12,172 nt of DNA from an uncultured Intrasporangium sp. (GCA_937873285.1 CALMNV010000262.1:1-12172); one strand, 5' to 3'. Counted from the first letter of the stretch, positions 1-7,586 are shown. The notes: a model not told the origin generated them from the letters alone. Numbers and translations: made by a program.

Positions 1-929
1 AGCAGGGCCGTCGCGTCGGCACGTCGGGGAAGCCGGGCGCCTGCATGCAGGTATGCCGCGTGCGTCCACCCGGGCACGACGACCGGCACGAGCTCGTGGT
101 CGGCCACGAGCCGGGCGACGGCAGGACGCACCTGCGCCCGGTCCAGGCGGAAGTAGTCGGCGAGACAGCGCTCGGTTGCCACGCCGTAGGCTCGCGCGGC
201 GATGCGCACGAGCTCGGCGACGGCGTCGGCGTCCCCCTCGGGCCCCGGCCGATGGAGCCAGGACTCCCGGCAGGAGGGCGGCGCGACGACGTCGAGCGCG
301 GCATACCGGCGCTCGAACTGGCTCGTGCGACCGGCCGAGCTGATGCGACCGGACCAGAAGAGATACTCGAGCGCCGACTTGACCTGTGACCAGTTCCACC
401 CCCAGTCGCCGGTGCCGCGAGGAAGGTCGTCCTGCAGGGCGAGCTCGACCTGACGGGAGGTCAGTGGGCCGCGGCGCTCTATCTCGGCCTGGACCGCCGA
501 GACGAGCTCGGGCCGCTGGGTCCCGACCCGACGCATGGACCCCCAGGACGACTCGGCGGCCCGCCGCATCCGGAAGGCGAGGAGCGGCCAGGTCGCGGGC
601 GGGATGAGGCTTGCCTCGTGGGCCCAGTACTCGACCACCCGGCGAGGCGCACGGTCCCGGGCGGTGTCGAGCAGGCGGAGGTCGTAGGGCCCGAGCCGCG
701 AGAAGAACGGCAGGTAGTGGCTGCGGACCAGAGCGTTGACGCTGTCGATCTGCACCACCCCGACCCGGTCCAGCACGCGTTGCACGTGCCGCGCGGTCCC
801 AGCCCAGGGTTGCGGACGGGAGTCGAGGAAGCCCTGCGCCGCAAGCGTCACCCGGCGGGCCTGCTCCCTCGTCAGCCGAGCTGGCCGGACCCGTGTGCCG
901 GGCGAGCCCGCGGTGCTCGCCGCCCTCAT
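1..929 (-). CDS. YcaQ/AlkZ-type winged-helix DNA glycosylase-like protein (3' end outside window)
   Basis: I translated this frame by hand from the ATG at 929-927; it stays open for 309 codons to the window edge, so the C-terminus is missing (family members are usually near 400 residues). Family hallmarks are visible: a Q-I-D triad at residues 60-62 in a VGVVQIDSVNALVRSHY context, where the HTH_42 family (PF06224) carries its Q-x-Q or Q-x-D catalytic motif, and an EYWAHEASLIP block at about 100-110. Characterised relatives excise alkylated bases or unhook interstrand crosslinks; I infer a related repair role here, and the exact substrate is unknown. The start codon overlaps the stop of the upstream response regulator as ATGA (929-926) with no good separate SD, so translation is probably coupled. 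Annotators often call this family only 'winged helix DNA-binding protein'. The family call is firm; the activity is inferred. Confidence 0.85.
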   Translation of the reverse strand, partial: MRAASTAGSPGTRVRPARLTREQARRVTLAAQGFLDSRPQPWAGTARHVQRVLDRVGVVQIDSVNALVRSHYLPFFSRLGPYDLRLLDTARDRAPRRVVEYWAHEASLIPPATWPLLAFRMRRAAESSWGSMRRVGTQRPELVSAVQAEIERRGPLTSRQVELALQDDLPRGTGDWGWNWSQVKSALEYLFWSGRISSAGRTSQFERRYAALDVVAPPSCRESWLHRPGPEGDADAVAELVRIAARAYGVATERCLADYFRLDRAQVRPAVARLVADHELVPVVVPGWTHAAYLHAGARLPRRADATAL

Positions 930-1615
930 TCGCCTGGGTCGATGAGCCGCTGTCGGACGGCATACATCGCCGCCTCCATCCGGGAGTGCATCTGCAGCTT
1001 GTCGAGGATGTTGCGGATGTGGTTGCGCACCGTGTTCTCGGAGATGAAGAGCTCCTCGGCGATCTGCCGGTTGAGCCGGCCGCGGGCGACCAGGCGCAGG
1101 ATGTCGAGCTCGCGATCGGTCAGCCGGGGCAGCTCGAGCCCCACCGCCGGCGCGGGCGGCGCCTGCAGGGCGCTGAGGGAGGCGAACTCGGTGAGCAGCT
1201 TGGAGGCCATGAGGGGCGAGAGCAGCGACTGGCCGCCATGCAGCCCCCGGATCCCGGCGGCGACCTCCTCGGGAGGCACGTTCTTGAGGAGATAGCCGTT
1301 GGCACCCGCCCGGATCGCGTCGAAGAGATGCGACTCGTCCTCGGAGCTGGTGAGCATCAGGATGCGCGCCCAGGGCAGTCGGTCGCGGACCGCCCGGCAC
1401 GCCTCGACTCCACCACCCTTCGGCATGCTGACGTCCATGACCACGACGTCGGGGACGAGGCGCTCCGCCTGGGCCACCGCCTCCACCCCGTCGGCGGCCT
1501 CCCCGACGACGTCGATGCCCTCCTCCGTCTCGAGAATCGTCAGCAGCCCGCGCCGGTAGAGCGCGTGGTCGTCGACGATGAGGACGCGGATCGGTGTCGT
1601 GAAAGGCCCCTGCAC
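926..1615 (-). CDS. Orphan NarL/LuxR-family response regulator
   Basis: A 229-residue two-domain regulator. The receiver domain (about 9-125) has the acidic pair D15/D16 (VLIVDDHALYRRG), predicted phosphoacceptor D61 (VMDVSMP), T89 and K111. The LuxR-type HTH (about 165-220) reads LTDRELDILRLVARG, then ISENTVRNHIRNILDKL. No histidine kinase lies beside it, so it is an orphan. Its place between hpf and a ycaQ-like gene matches the S. coelicolor regulator I recall as SCO3008 (OrrA); that orthology is from memory and not tested. The start is GTG at 1615-1613, chosen because GGGAG sits 9 nt upstream at 1629-1625. That SD directly follows the T tract of the hpf terminator, leaving little room for a separate promoter; expression may rely on readthrough or on a promoter inside hpf. 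The stop overlaps the next start. Confidence 0.93.
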   Translation of the reverse strand: MQGPFTTPIRVLIVDDHALYRRGLLTILETEEGIDVVGEAADGVEAVAQAERLVPDVVVMDVSMPKGGGVEACRAVRDRLPWARILMLTSSEDESHLFDAIRAGANGYLLKNVPPEEVAAGIRGLHGGQSLLSPLMASKLLTEFASLSALQAPPAPAVGLELPRLTDRELDILRLVARGRLNRQIAEELFISENTVRNHIRNILDKLQMHSRMEAAMYAVRQRLIDPGE

Positions 1616-1624
1616 GGGCCTATG

Positions 1625-1629
1625 CTCCC
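1625..1629 (-). promoter_or_regulatory. Shine-Dalgarno of the response regulator, abutting a terminator
   Basis: GGGAG on the minus strand, 9 nt before the GTG start, begins immediately after the TTTTT of the upstream terminator. It decides the GTG start, because no other in-frame start close by has an SD. Confidence 0.65.
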
Positions 1630-1659
1630 AAAAAGGCGCGACCTTCGGGGTCCTGCGCC
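1630..1659 (-). terminator. Intrinsic terminator downstream of hpf
   Basis: On the minus strand a GGCGC/GCGCC stem continues, after a 2-nt bulge, as GACC/GGTC around a CCGAA loop, and TTTTT follows at 1634-1630. It starts about 20 nt after the hpf stop and is the clearest Rho-independent terminator in the window, the only one with a T tract. Its end lies only 14 nt before the next start codon, so it could also act as an attenuator for the regulator gene. Confidence 0.85.
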
Positions 1660-1678
1660 GACCGGGTGGACGGGCCGC

Positions 1679-2323
1679 TCAGCCGGTGGCGGCGGTGAGG
1701 TCCTCGCCCTCGGCGGTCTCGAGGTGGAGCACTCCATAGCTCCAGCCGCGGCGCCGGTAGACGACGCTCGGACGGTCGGCCTCGGCGTCGTGGAAGAGGA
1801 AGAAGTCGTGACCGACGAGCTCCATCTGGTTGATCGCGTCCTCGAGGGTCATCGGCGCCGCGATGTGGACCTTCTCGCGCACCTCGATGGGCGAGTTGCC
1901 GACCGCTCCGAAGCGGTCGAGGTCGTCCGGCCCGTCGGGCCCCGGCTCGCCGCCGGGCGCTCCGCCGGCCTCGAGCGGCGCGAGCCGCGCACTCGCCTGG
2001 GCAACGGACTCCGGCAGTCGCCGTCCCCGGCTGATCCGCTTGCGGTCGTGGATCCGCCGCAGGCGCTCCATGAGCTTGTCCACCGCCGCGTCCAAGGCCG
2101 CGAACTTGTCGTCCTTGCACGACTCGGCCCGGATGACAGGGCCTTTGGCGTGGCACGTGATCTCGACTCGCTCGGAGCTGCCGTTCACGGCCTCATGCGT
2201 GACGACGACGTCGATGCGGTGCACCTTGGGAGCGAGGGCTGGCACCTTGGCCAAGCGCTCCTCGAGCTGCTCACGGAATCGATCCGGGACCTGGACGTGG
2301 CGTCCAGTGACGACGATCTCCAC
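1679..2323 (-). CDS. hpf: Long-form ribosome hibernation promoting factor (HPF/S30AE family)
   Basis: A 214-residue protein. The N-terminal S30AE domain (about 1-98) opens MEIVVTGRHVQVPD and contains the basic helix DKLMERLRRIHDRKR. A Pro/Gly/Asp-rich linker (about 115-145) leads to the C-terminal dimerisation domain (about 147-204) with FFLFHDAEADRPSVVYRRRG, the signature of long HPF. In the long form this domain pairs two 70S ribosomes into inactive 100S dimers in stationary phase or stress; the S30AE domain occupies the decoding centre. The start is GTG at 2323-2321 behind the near-perfect SD AAGGAGGAA (2334-2326), so strong translation is expected. The 139-nt gap upstream separates it from comF and should hold its promoter, though I see no convincing -35/-10 pair. 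A terminator follows. Comparable to mycobacterial Rv3241c by gene context. Confidence 0.95.
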   Translation of the reverse strand: MEIVVTGRHVQVPDRFREQLEERLAKVPALAPKVHRIDVVVTHEAVNGSSERVEITCHAKGPVIRAESCKDDKFAALDAAVDKLMERLRRIHDRKRISRGRRLPESVAQASARLAPLEAGGAPGGEPGPDGPDDLDRFGAVGNSPIEVREKVHIAAPMTLEDAINQMELVGHDFFLFHDAEADRPSVVYRRRGWSYGVLHLETAEGEDLTAATG

Positions 2324-2325
2324 GG

Positions 2326-2334
2326 TTCCTCCTT
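2326..2334 (-). promoter_or_regulatory. Strong Shine-Dalgarno of hpf
   Basis: AAGGAGGAA on the minus strand, 2 nt before the GTG start. It is the best SD in the window and supports the GTG at 2323 as the true start. Confidence 0.8.
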
Positions 2335-2420
2335 GCTCGCTTGCTGCCGATGCTCCTCGGGCCGGACCGGCCAGCCCTGCCTGCGACCTCCTCCCTTCTG
2401 TTGCGTCGGGCCCAGCCAGG

Positions 2421-2439
2421 CAGCGCCGCTTTCCCGCTG
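2421..2439 (-). terminator. Weak hairpin after comF
   Basis: A CAGCG/CGCTG stem with a 9-nt loop, 23 nt past the comF stop and without a T tract. It may end comF transcripts or be chance in GC-rich DNA. Confidence 0.25.
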
Positions 2440-2462
2440 TCAGGCCCTTCCTACCGCCGACC

Positions 2463-3230
2463 CTACCCCCGGGGGCGGACCGCGGACGCTGGGCGCTCCG
2501 GTGTCCCGGACGCCCTCTGCCCGGCGCGCCTCCCGCCGTGGCGGCGCCTCGTCGCCGCCACGGTCGCGGCGGCCACGCCGGAGGCGCCAGCCTCGTGCAG
2601 CGCCCGGGCAGACTCCGCCAACGTCGCCCCGGTCGTCACGACGTCGTCGACGAGGAGGCAGCGCCGCCCGGCGACGACGGCGGCCCAGCGCGCCTCGACA
2701 AGTAGCGCCCGGTCGAGGTTGCGCGCTCGGTCGCGTTGCCCCAGCCGCGCCTGGTCGGCGATGGCTCGCCCCGCCGACAGCACCGGCGCGACCCGGGTCG
2801 CGGGGCGGCGATCCGGGGCAGTGGCGAGGACCAGTCGCACGAGCTCGTGGAGGGGCCGCTCACCGCGGGCGCGGCAGGCACGCGCGGAGGACGGGGCCGG
2901 GACGAGCACCACCGGATCCGTCGACCACCCGGTCGCCGTCAGCGCCGCGTCGACGGACCGGGCGAGCAGCGGTGCGAGAACCGCTGCCAGGTCCCGCCGG
3001 CCCTCGTCCTTCCACGCGCTGATCGCCGATCTCAGCGGCTCGTCGTAGGAGCCCCAGGCGTAGGTGGGCGGCATCCCGGCCGGAGCGGGGTGCGGCACCA
3101 CCCGGCCCGGCCCCCCCGCAGACTCGAGCCGCTCCAGCGCGGCGGCGCAGCGCCGGCACCACGGCGTCCCCGGACGCCGGCAGGCGGCGCACTCCAGCGG
3201 CAGGACGAGGTCGAGCAGCGCACGGATCAC
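2463..3230 (-). CDS. comF: ComF-family phosphoribosyltransferase-like protein
   Basis: 255 residues. The N-terminus carries a probable zinc site, C14-x2-C17 and C25-x2-C28, around CAACRRPGTPWCRRC. The phosphoribosyltransferase fold follows: VPAPSSARACRARGERPLHEL at about 110-130 and the PRPP-binding loop CLLVDDVVTTGATLAES at about 191-207. In Bacillus, ComF supports DNA uptake and its relatives resemble GntX; the actinobacterial copy is conserved beside lpqB but its task is not established, so competence should not be assumed. The tail from about residue 227 is Arg-rich and low in complexity, and not typical of the fold. The start is GTG at 3230-3228 with a poor SD, and two hairpins lie just upstream, suggesting low or structured initiation. 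A 111-nt gap separates it from lpqB. Confidence 0.9.
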   Translation of the reverse strand: MIRALLDLVLPLECAACRRPGTPWCRRCAAALERLESAGGPGRVVPHPAPAGMPPTYAWGSYDEPLRSAISAWKDEGRRDLAAVLAPLLARSVDAALTATGWSTDPVVLVPAPSSARACRARGERPLHELVRLVLATAPDRRPATRVAPVLSAGRAIADQARLGQRDRARNLDRALLVEARWAAVVAGRRCLLVDDVVTTGATLAESARALHEAGASGVAAATVAATRRRHGGRRAGQRASGTPERPASAVRPRG

Positions 3231-3239
3231 CTGCCAAGC

Positions 3240-3255
3240 CTCGCTTCGGCGCGAG
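3240..3255 (-). other. Hairpin just upstream of the comF start
   Basis: A CTCGC/GCGAG stem with a 6-nt loop (GCCGAA on the minus strand), ending 9 nt before the comF GTG. In mRNA it would sit over the initiation region, which has only a weak SD. Any regulatory role is inferred. Confidence 0.3.
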
Positions 3256-3282
3256 GGCGCACCGACCCGCGCGGGGGCGCCC
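3255..3282 (-). terminator. GC-rich hairpin in the lpqB-comF gap
   Basis: A GGGCGC/GCGCCC stem (3255-3260 with 3277-3282) encloses the perfect palindrome CCCGCGCGGG at 3266-3275. It lies about 60 nt past the lpqB stop and lacks a T tract. It is a candidate terminator for mtrAB-lpqB, or a leader structure of comF. Confidence 0.4.
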
Positions 3283-3331
3283 CGTGGACGAGCGCGAGAT
3301 CTTCGTGCGCCCCTGTGGACAGCGCCGACGC
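3277..3331. repeat. Imperfect direct repeat with DnaA-box-like cores
   Basis: Two copies of a roughly 23-nt unit lie in the lpqB-comF gap, at 3277-3299 and 3308-3331. Both start GCGCCCC and contain GTGGAC. The second core reads CTGTCCACA on the minus strand (3322-3314), one mismatch from the actinobacterial DnaA box TTGTCCACA; the first, TCGTCCACG (3291-3283), is weaker. Binding is not shown; at this GC content one such match may be chance. Confidence 0.3.
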
Positions 3332-3341
3332 GCGAGGCGGC

Positions 3342-5165
3342 TCAGCGGCTTGGCACGAGCAGGTCGCTGCCCGTGGCGATCTGCCGCCAGGTGGCTCCGG
3401 CGCGGGCAAGGATCCGGTTGTCCTCCGTGATGACGACGAGCCCCCGAGGCCCGCCTACCGAGGTGATGGAGGTGCCGGAGGGCACGGGAGCCAGCCGGCT
3501 CTCCGCGGGAGCAGCCGCCCCGCGTCGGCGCATGCCTTCCAGCCCCGCTCCCACGTGGCCGACCCAGGGCCGGACGGGGTCTCGCTGGTCGGTGCGGCCG
3601 AGGACGGCGAACGCGTTGGCCTCCACCCAGGTCACGTCGCGCATCAGCGTGAGCGGCTGCGCCTGACGCCAGGGGGCCGCGAGGGAGAGGGGCTTGCCGT
3701 TCGGCGCCCGGACGACGCCGGTCAGTCCGAGCTGGGTGTCGCTGCCGTCGACCCGGCTGCTGATGACGAGCAGGCGGGTCGAGTCGGGAGAGACCGCCAG
3801 GGCGTCGATGCGGCGGCCGGACAGCCAGGGCGCGCTGACGGCAAACGGCGCCGAGCGCTCCGTGGCGCTGCCCGTCGCGAGTGCCCACACTCTCGGCTTC
3901 CCGTCTGGTGCCGTGCCGCCGACCCAGAGGTAGCCGAGGGAGTCGTACTCGGGCCGGGTCAGGCGCTCGCCGAACGGTGCGACGGGCAGGAACTGGTTGC
4001 CGCGCCAGCGGGAGAGCTCCTTGAGGTCACCGCCGACGGCAGCCATCTCCTTGCCGTCGGCGGAAAGCGCCAGTCGGACCCATCCCTCGGGGATGCGGGC
4101 GGGGTCGCCGTCCCGGGTCGGGGTGGTGGAGCGCCGCTTGTCGGGCGGCCCGTCGACGACGTTGCGCGGGTCGATGCGAGTGAGGCGGTCATGCATGCGC
4201 ACGATGGCGGTGTCGAAGGACGGGGCCGGCACGGTCGCGTACCCGAGGTCGGATGCCGACGGCACGGCGCTGGCGAGTCCGGGCAGCTCGAGCGGGATGC
4301 CCTCCACCGCCAGCGAGACGGATCCCACCGCCGGCACCTGCTGCAGCGTGGCGATGAGCTGGGCCCACATCGCCGCCCGCTCGATGGGGTCGGCGTCGAG
4401 AGCCTGGGGGCTGAGGTTGACGATCGCCCGCCCGTTGTCGACCGGGACCGCGTTGACCGCGAGCTTGGTGTTGGAGGGCACGCCGGTGGTGACCGCGTCG
4501 GCGAGGTAGTCCGGCACGGCGCTGAGCTGGGCCCGGGCCAGGGCGGTCGCCATGGCCGTGCCCGCCTCGATCCACCGGGTGTCGGGCACCAGGCGCCGGC
4601 CGCTCGGCGTCACGTAGAAGACCTGCCGGGCGGCATACAGCCGGTCGAAGGCGCTACTGTCGAGCCACAGCCCGAAGCCCGTGGAAGGCAGCTCGATGCG
4701 CCACTGGCCACCGACCTTGGTCAGACGCAGGGTGACCGAGACCATGGTGCCGGCCCGGAGCTCCTCGTAGCGGCCCTCGGGTGTGAGCCGGGCGACCGCG
4801 GTGGTGCGCACCTGCAGCCGGTCGGGCCCGGTGCGGCGCACCTGCAGGTCGTCGGCGGTGTCGTAGACGATGACGTCGGCGCTGGACCAGCGCCAGAGGT
4901 CCACGGAGGACGGCGCGAGATAGGACTTGCCCGTCTCCCGGTTCTCGTCGGCGTCCTCGCCGGCGCGGATGAGGCCGAGCGCGACGGCCTCCTGAGAGGC
5001 TCCGGCGACGGGCCCCTGTGGCACGAGGCGGACGGGGTCGCTGATCGGCTCATCCAGCCGCCTGCCCTCGATGACCGCAGAGGTGCCGGGCAGCCCGCCG
5101 CAACCGGTGACACTGAGCATCACGGTGGCCGCGAGGGACAGCGCGACGGCGCGCCTGGCCCTCAT
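3342..5165 (-). CDS. lpqB: Lipoprotein LpqB, GerMN and propeller-like domains
   Basis: 607 residues from the ATG at 5165. The N-terminus is a lipoprotein signal: MRARR, a hydrophobic stretch at 6-18, and a lipobox VTGC with predicted lipidated Cys22. A GerMN-type domain covers about 180-296 (QVFYVTPSGRRLVPDTRWIE through AIVNLSPQALDADP and AVEGIPLELPG). The rest (about 325-600) holds blade-like repeats such as VRLALSADGKEMAAV and IDALAVSPDSTRLLVISS, typical of LpqB. In mycobacteria LpqB acts outside the membrane with the MtrB sensor and affects MtrA signalling; I infer the same here. The start overlaps the mtrB stop as ATGA and lacks its own SD, indicating coupling. A longer in-frame reading reaches 5372, but it would add 69 Arg-rich residues and bury the signal peptide. 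Confidence 0.95.
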   Translation of the reverse strand: MRARRAVALSLAATVMLSVTGCGGLPGTSAVIEGRRLDEPISDPVRLVPQGPVAGASQEAVALGLIRAGEDADENRETGKSYLAPSSVDLWRWSSADVIVYDTADDLQVRRTGPDRLQVRTTAVARLTPEGRYEELRAGTMVSVTLRLTKVGGQWRIELPSTGFGLWLDSSAFDRLYAARQVFYVTPSGRRLVPDTRWIEAGTAMATALARAQLSAVPDYLADAVTTGVPSNTKLAVNAVPVDNGRAIVNLSPQALDADPIERAAMWAQLIATLQQVPAVGSVSLAVEGIPLELPGLASAVPSASDLGYATVPAPSFDTAIVRMHDRLTRIDPRNVVDGPPDKRRSTTPTRDGDPARIPEGWVRLALSADGKEMAAVGGDLKELSRWRGNQFLPVAPFGERLTRPEYDSLGYLWVGGTAPDGKPRVWALATGSATERSAPFAVSAPWLSGRRIDALAVSPDSTRLLVISSRVDGSDTQLGLTGVVRAPNGKPLSLAAPWRQAQPLTLMRDVTWVEANAFAVLGRTDQRDPVRPWVGHVGAGLEGMRRRGAAAPAESRLAPVPSGTSITSVGGPRGLVVITEDNRILARAGATWRQIATGSDLLVPSR

Positions 5166-6901
5166 GGCTGCCGATCCGCGGCGGCGGCAGGTGCTGTGGC
5201 AGAGCCGACCGTCGCCGCGCGACCGCCGGGCGGCGGGTCGGGTGGAGACGTGCGCGGTGGGCTCGCCGGCCCGAGCCGGTGATCGGATCGCGCGGCGCCG
5301 AGGGGGTTCAGGGGCAGCGGCGAGGAGACGATCGCGCCCTCCGCGTGCCGCGGCAGGGTCAGCCGGAAGCACGACCCCTCACCGGGGGCGCCCCACGCCT
5401 CCAGCCGGCCGGCGTGCAGCCGGGCGTCCTCGAGGGAGATCGCCAGCCCCAACCCGGTGCCCCCCGTGGTCCGGGCTCGGGCGGGGTCGGCCCGCCAGAA
5501 CCGGGTGAAGACGAGCGCGGCCTCCCCGGGCCGCAGGCCGACCCCGTGGTCGCGCACCGTCACCGCGACCGCCGAGTCGTTGGAGCCGAGCGAGACCTCG
5601 ATCGGGCGGCCGTCCCCGTGCTCGATGGCGTTGGACACGAGGTTGCGCAGGATCCGCTCGATGCGTCGCGAGTCCATCTCGGCGACAACCAGCCCGGGAG
5701 GCTCGCGCACCGCGATGGTGCTGCCCCGGCGCTCGGCCAGCGGCGCGAGCGACGCGACGACCCGGTCCACGCAGGCGCCGAGGTCGGTCGCCTCGACCTC
5801 CAGGGACGCCGCCCCGGCGTCGAACCGGGAGATCTCCAGCAGGTCGGACAGCAGCGACTCGAACCGGTCGAGCTCGCCGCGCAGCAGCTCCGCCGACCGC
5901 GCCACAGCGGGGTCGAACGACGAGCGCGCGTCGTGGATGAGCTCGCCCGCCATCCGGATCGTCGTGAGCGGCGTGCGCAGCTCGTGCGAGACGTCGGAGA
6001 CGAAGCGCTGCTGCACCCGCGAGAGGTTCTCCAGCTGGGCGATCTGCTGCTGGATGGACGTCGCCATGGCGTTGAACGAGTTGCCGAGCCGCGCCAGGTC
6101 GTCCTCGCCCTTGGCGCGCATCCGCTCGCCGAGGTGTCCGTCGGCGAAGCGCTCCGCGACCCGGGCGGCCCGTCGGACGGGGTCGGCCACCAGTCGGGTC
6201 ACGACGAAGGCGATGATGCCGATGAGCACGATGAGGGCCGCGCCGCCCAGCAGGAAGGTCTGCCCGATGAGGCTGATGATCTCCCGCTCGCGCTGCATCG
6301 GGTAGATGAAGTAGATGCCGTAGGTGCCCGCGACGGGAATCTCGATGGGCTGCCCGACGATGACGGCCGACACCTCGTCGCCGTTCTCCGTGACGGTCGC
6401 CACCTGCAGGTGCTGACGCCCGGGAGCTGTCGAGACCGCCTGGCGCAGGGTCGCGGGGATGTAGCGCAGACCCACCGAGCTCGTCTCGACCGGTGGGATG
6501 ACGAACGGCCGGCTGTTGCTGTCGGCCCGGGTGATCACGACGTAGCGCCGCTCGCTCCGCGCGTTCTGGGTGTAGCCCTTGGCGAGGTCTGTGGCCATCT
6601 GCGTCAAGGTGGCCACCGACTCGGTCTTGTCCGTCGCGTCGAACTGCCGCTGGGCGTCGCGGGCCAGCACGAGGCTGTCGTCCGCGGCGATCTTCTGGCG
6701 GCCGTCGACCAGGCCCTGGGCGATCGAGCCGTAGAGGTAGGTGCCGACGGCGCTCAGGACGAGTAGGCCGAGCAGCATCGTGACGACGACGACGCGGAAG
6801 GCGAGCGACGCCCGCCACAGGTGCCGCAGGCGGCGGCTCCCGCCCCGCAGCGCAGACCCGGCCCGCTCGGCGAGCCCGCGCGCGACGGCCCGCGCGGCCA
6901 T
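5162..6901 (-). CDS. mtrB: Sensor histidine kinase MtrB
   Basis: 579 residues from the ATG at 6901. TM1 is at about 34-57, an extracytoplasmic sensor region at 58-210, TM2 at about 214-236 and HAMP at about 237-290. The HisKA domain has phosphoacceptor His306 (VSDVSHELRTPL). The ATPase domain shows the N box (LRNLVSNAIEHGDG, about 418-431), G1 (DHGVGLRPGE, about 451-460), an F-box-like VFTRFWR and G2 (TGGTGLGLAI). MtrB phosphorylates MtrA and is tied to the division site and septal wall synthesis in mycobacteria. A Pro/Ala-rich tail (about 522-579) follows the kinase core, as in other actinobacterial MtrB. The start lies 1 nt past the mtrA stop (TGAGATG). An upstream in-frame GTG at 6934 would add 11 residues and overlap mtrA; I prefer 6901, though neither has a strong SD. 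Confidence 0.96.
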   Translation of the reverse strand: MAARAVARGLAERAGSALRGGSRRLRHLWRASLAFRVVVVTMLLGLLVLSAVGTYLYGSIAQGLVDGRQKIAADDSLVLARDAQRQFDATDKTESVATLTQMATDLAKGYTQNARSERRYVVITRADSNSRPFVIPPVETSSVGLRYIPATLRQAVSTAPGRQHLQVATVTENGDEVSAVIVGQPIEIPVAGTYGIYFIYPMQREREIISLIGQTFLLGGAALIVLIGIIAFVVTRLVADPVRRAARVAERFADGHLGERMRAKGEDDLARLGNSFNAMATSIQQQIAQLENLSRVQQRFVSDVSHELRTPLTTIRMAGELIHDARSSFDPAVARSAELLRGELDRFESLLSDLLEISRFDAGAASLEVEATDLGACVDRVVASLAPLAERRGSTIAVREPPGLVVAEMDSRRIERILRNLVSNAIEHGDGRPIEVSLGSNDSAVAVTVRDHGVGLRPGEAALVFTRFWRADPARARTTGGTGLGLAISLEDARLHAGRLEAWGAPGEGSCFRLTLPRHAEGAIVSSPLPLNPLGAARSDHRLGPASPPRTSPPDPPPGGRAATVGSATAPAAAADRQP

Positions 6902-6902
6902 C

Positions 6903-7580
6903 TCAGGCCGGGCCGGCCTTGTAGCCGACGCCACGGACGGTGACGACGATCTCAGGACGCTCCGGGTCGTGCTCGATCTTGGAGCGCAGCCGCTGCACGT
7001 GGACGTTGACGAGCCGGGTGTCGCCGGCGTGCCGGTAGCCCCACACCTGCTCCAGCAGCAGCTCCCGGGTGAACACCTGCCACGGCTTGCGGGCCAGCGC
7101 CACCAGGAGGTCGAACTCCAGCGGGGTCAGCGACAGCGCGACGCCGTCGCGCCTGACCGAGTGGCCGGCGACGTCGATCTCGAGGTCGCCGATGGTGAGC
7201 CGCTCCGGCGCCGGCTCGTCGCCGCGCCGGAGCCGGGCACGGACGCGGGCGATGAGCTCCTGGGGCTTGAACGGCTTGACGACGTAGTCGTCGGCGCCGG
7301 ACTCCAGCCCCACGACGACGTCGACGGTGTCGGTGCGCGCGGTCAGCATGACGATGGGCACGCCGCTCTCCCCGCGGATGCGCCGGCACACCTCCATGCC
7401 GTCGAGCCCGGGCAGCATCACGTCGAGCAGGACGAGGTCGGGCCGGCTCTCGCGGAAGATGGCGAGCGCCTCGGAGCCGTCGGCGCAGTGGGCAACCTCC
7501 AGCCCCTCGTTGCGCAGCACGATGCCGAGCATCTCCGCCAGCGCCAGGTCGTCGTCGACGACCAGCACCCGACCTCTCAC
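6903..7580 (-). CDS. mtrA: OmpR-family response regulator MtrA
   Basis: 225 residues from the GTG at 7580 (M/V-RGRVLVVDDD). The receiver domain has D9/D10, phosphoacceptor D53 (VLLDVMLP), T80 and K102 (DDYVVKPFKP). The C-terminal winged helix spans about 128-222, with LTPLEFDLLVALARKPWQVFTRELLLEQVWGY as two adjoining conserved parts and the recognition region DTRLVNVHVQRLRSKIE. The sequence is close to mycobacterial MtrA along its whole length. MtrA controls cell wall hydrolases, division genes and, in several actinobacteria, development. I chose the GTG because GGAGGGA lies 6 nt upstream and because it gives the usual length and N-terminus; an in-frame ATG at 7616 would add 12 atypical residues. 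It is first in the mtrA-mtrB-lpqB operon; its promoter should lie in the 137-nt gap after ahcY. Confidence 0.97.
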   Translation of the reverse strand: MRGRVLVVDDDLALAEMLGIVLRNEGLEVAHCADGSEALAIFRESRPDLVLLDVMLPGLDGMEVCRRIRGESGVPIVMLTARTDTVDVVVGLESGADDYVVKPFKPQELIARVRARLRRGDEPAPERLTIGDLEIDVAGHSVRRDGVALSLTPLEFDLLVALARKPWQVFTRELLLEQVWGYRHAGDTRLVNVHVQRLRSKIEHDPERPEIVVTVRGVGYKAGPA

Positions 7581-7586
7581 GACCGC

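Noticed and set aside
40..51. 12-bp palindrome CCTGCATGCAGG next to an octamer copy
   Set aside because: It lies inside the ycaQ-like coding frame (codons for Leu-His-Ala) and has no independent support as a site.
5166..5372. N-terminal extension of LpqB from 5372
   Set aside because: It would add 69 Arg-rich residues inside mtrB and bury the lipoprotein signal. The ATG at 5165 gives an ATGA overlap and a proper lipobox.
893..6766. Very long open frames on the plus strand (893-3022, 2736-5282, 5279-6766)
   Set aside because: They lie antisense to clear genes, lack recognisable domains, are low-complexity in Arg/Gly/Asp, and arise from third-position GC bias in the real minus-strand genes.
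6902..6934. Longer MtrB from the GTG at 6934
   Set aside because: It would overlap mtrA by about 30 nt and add residues not typical of MtrB; the ATG one base after the mtrA stop is simpler. Not excluded.
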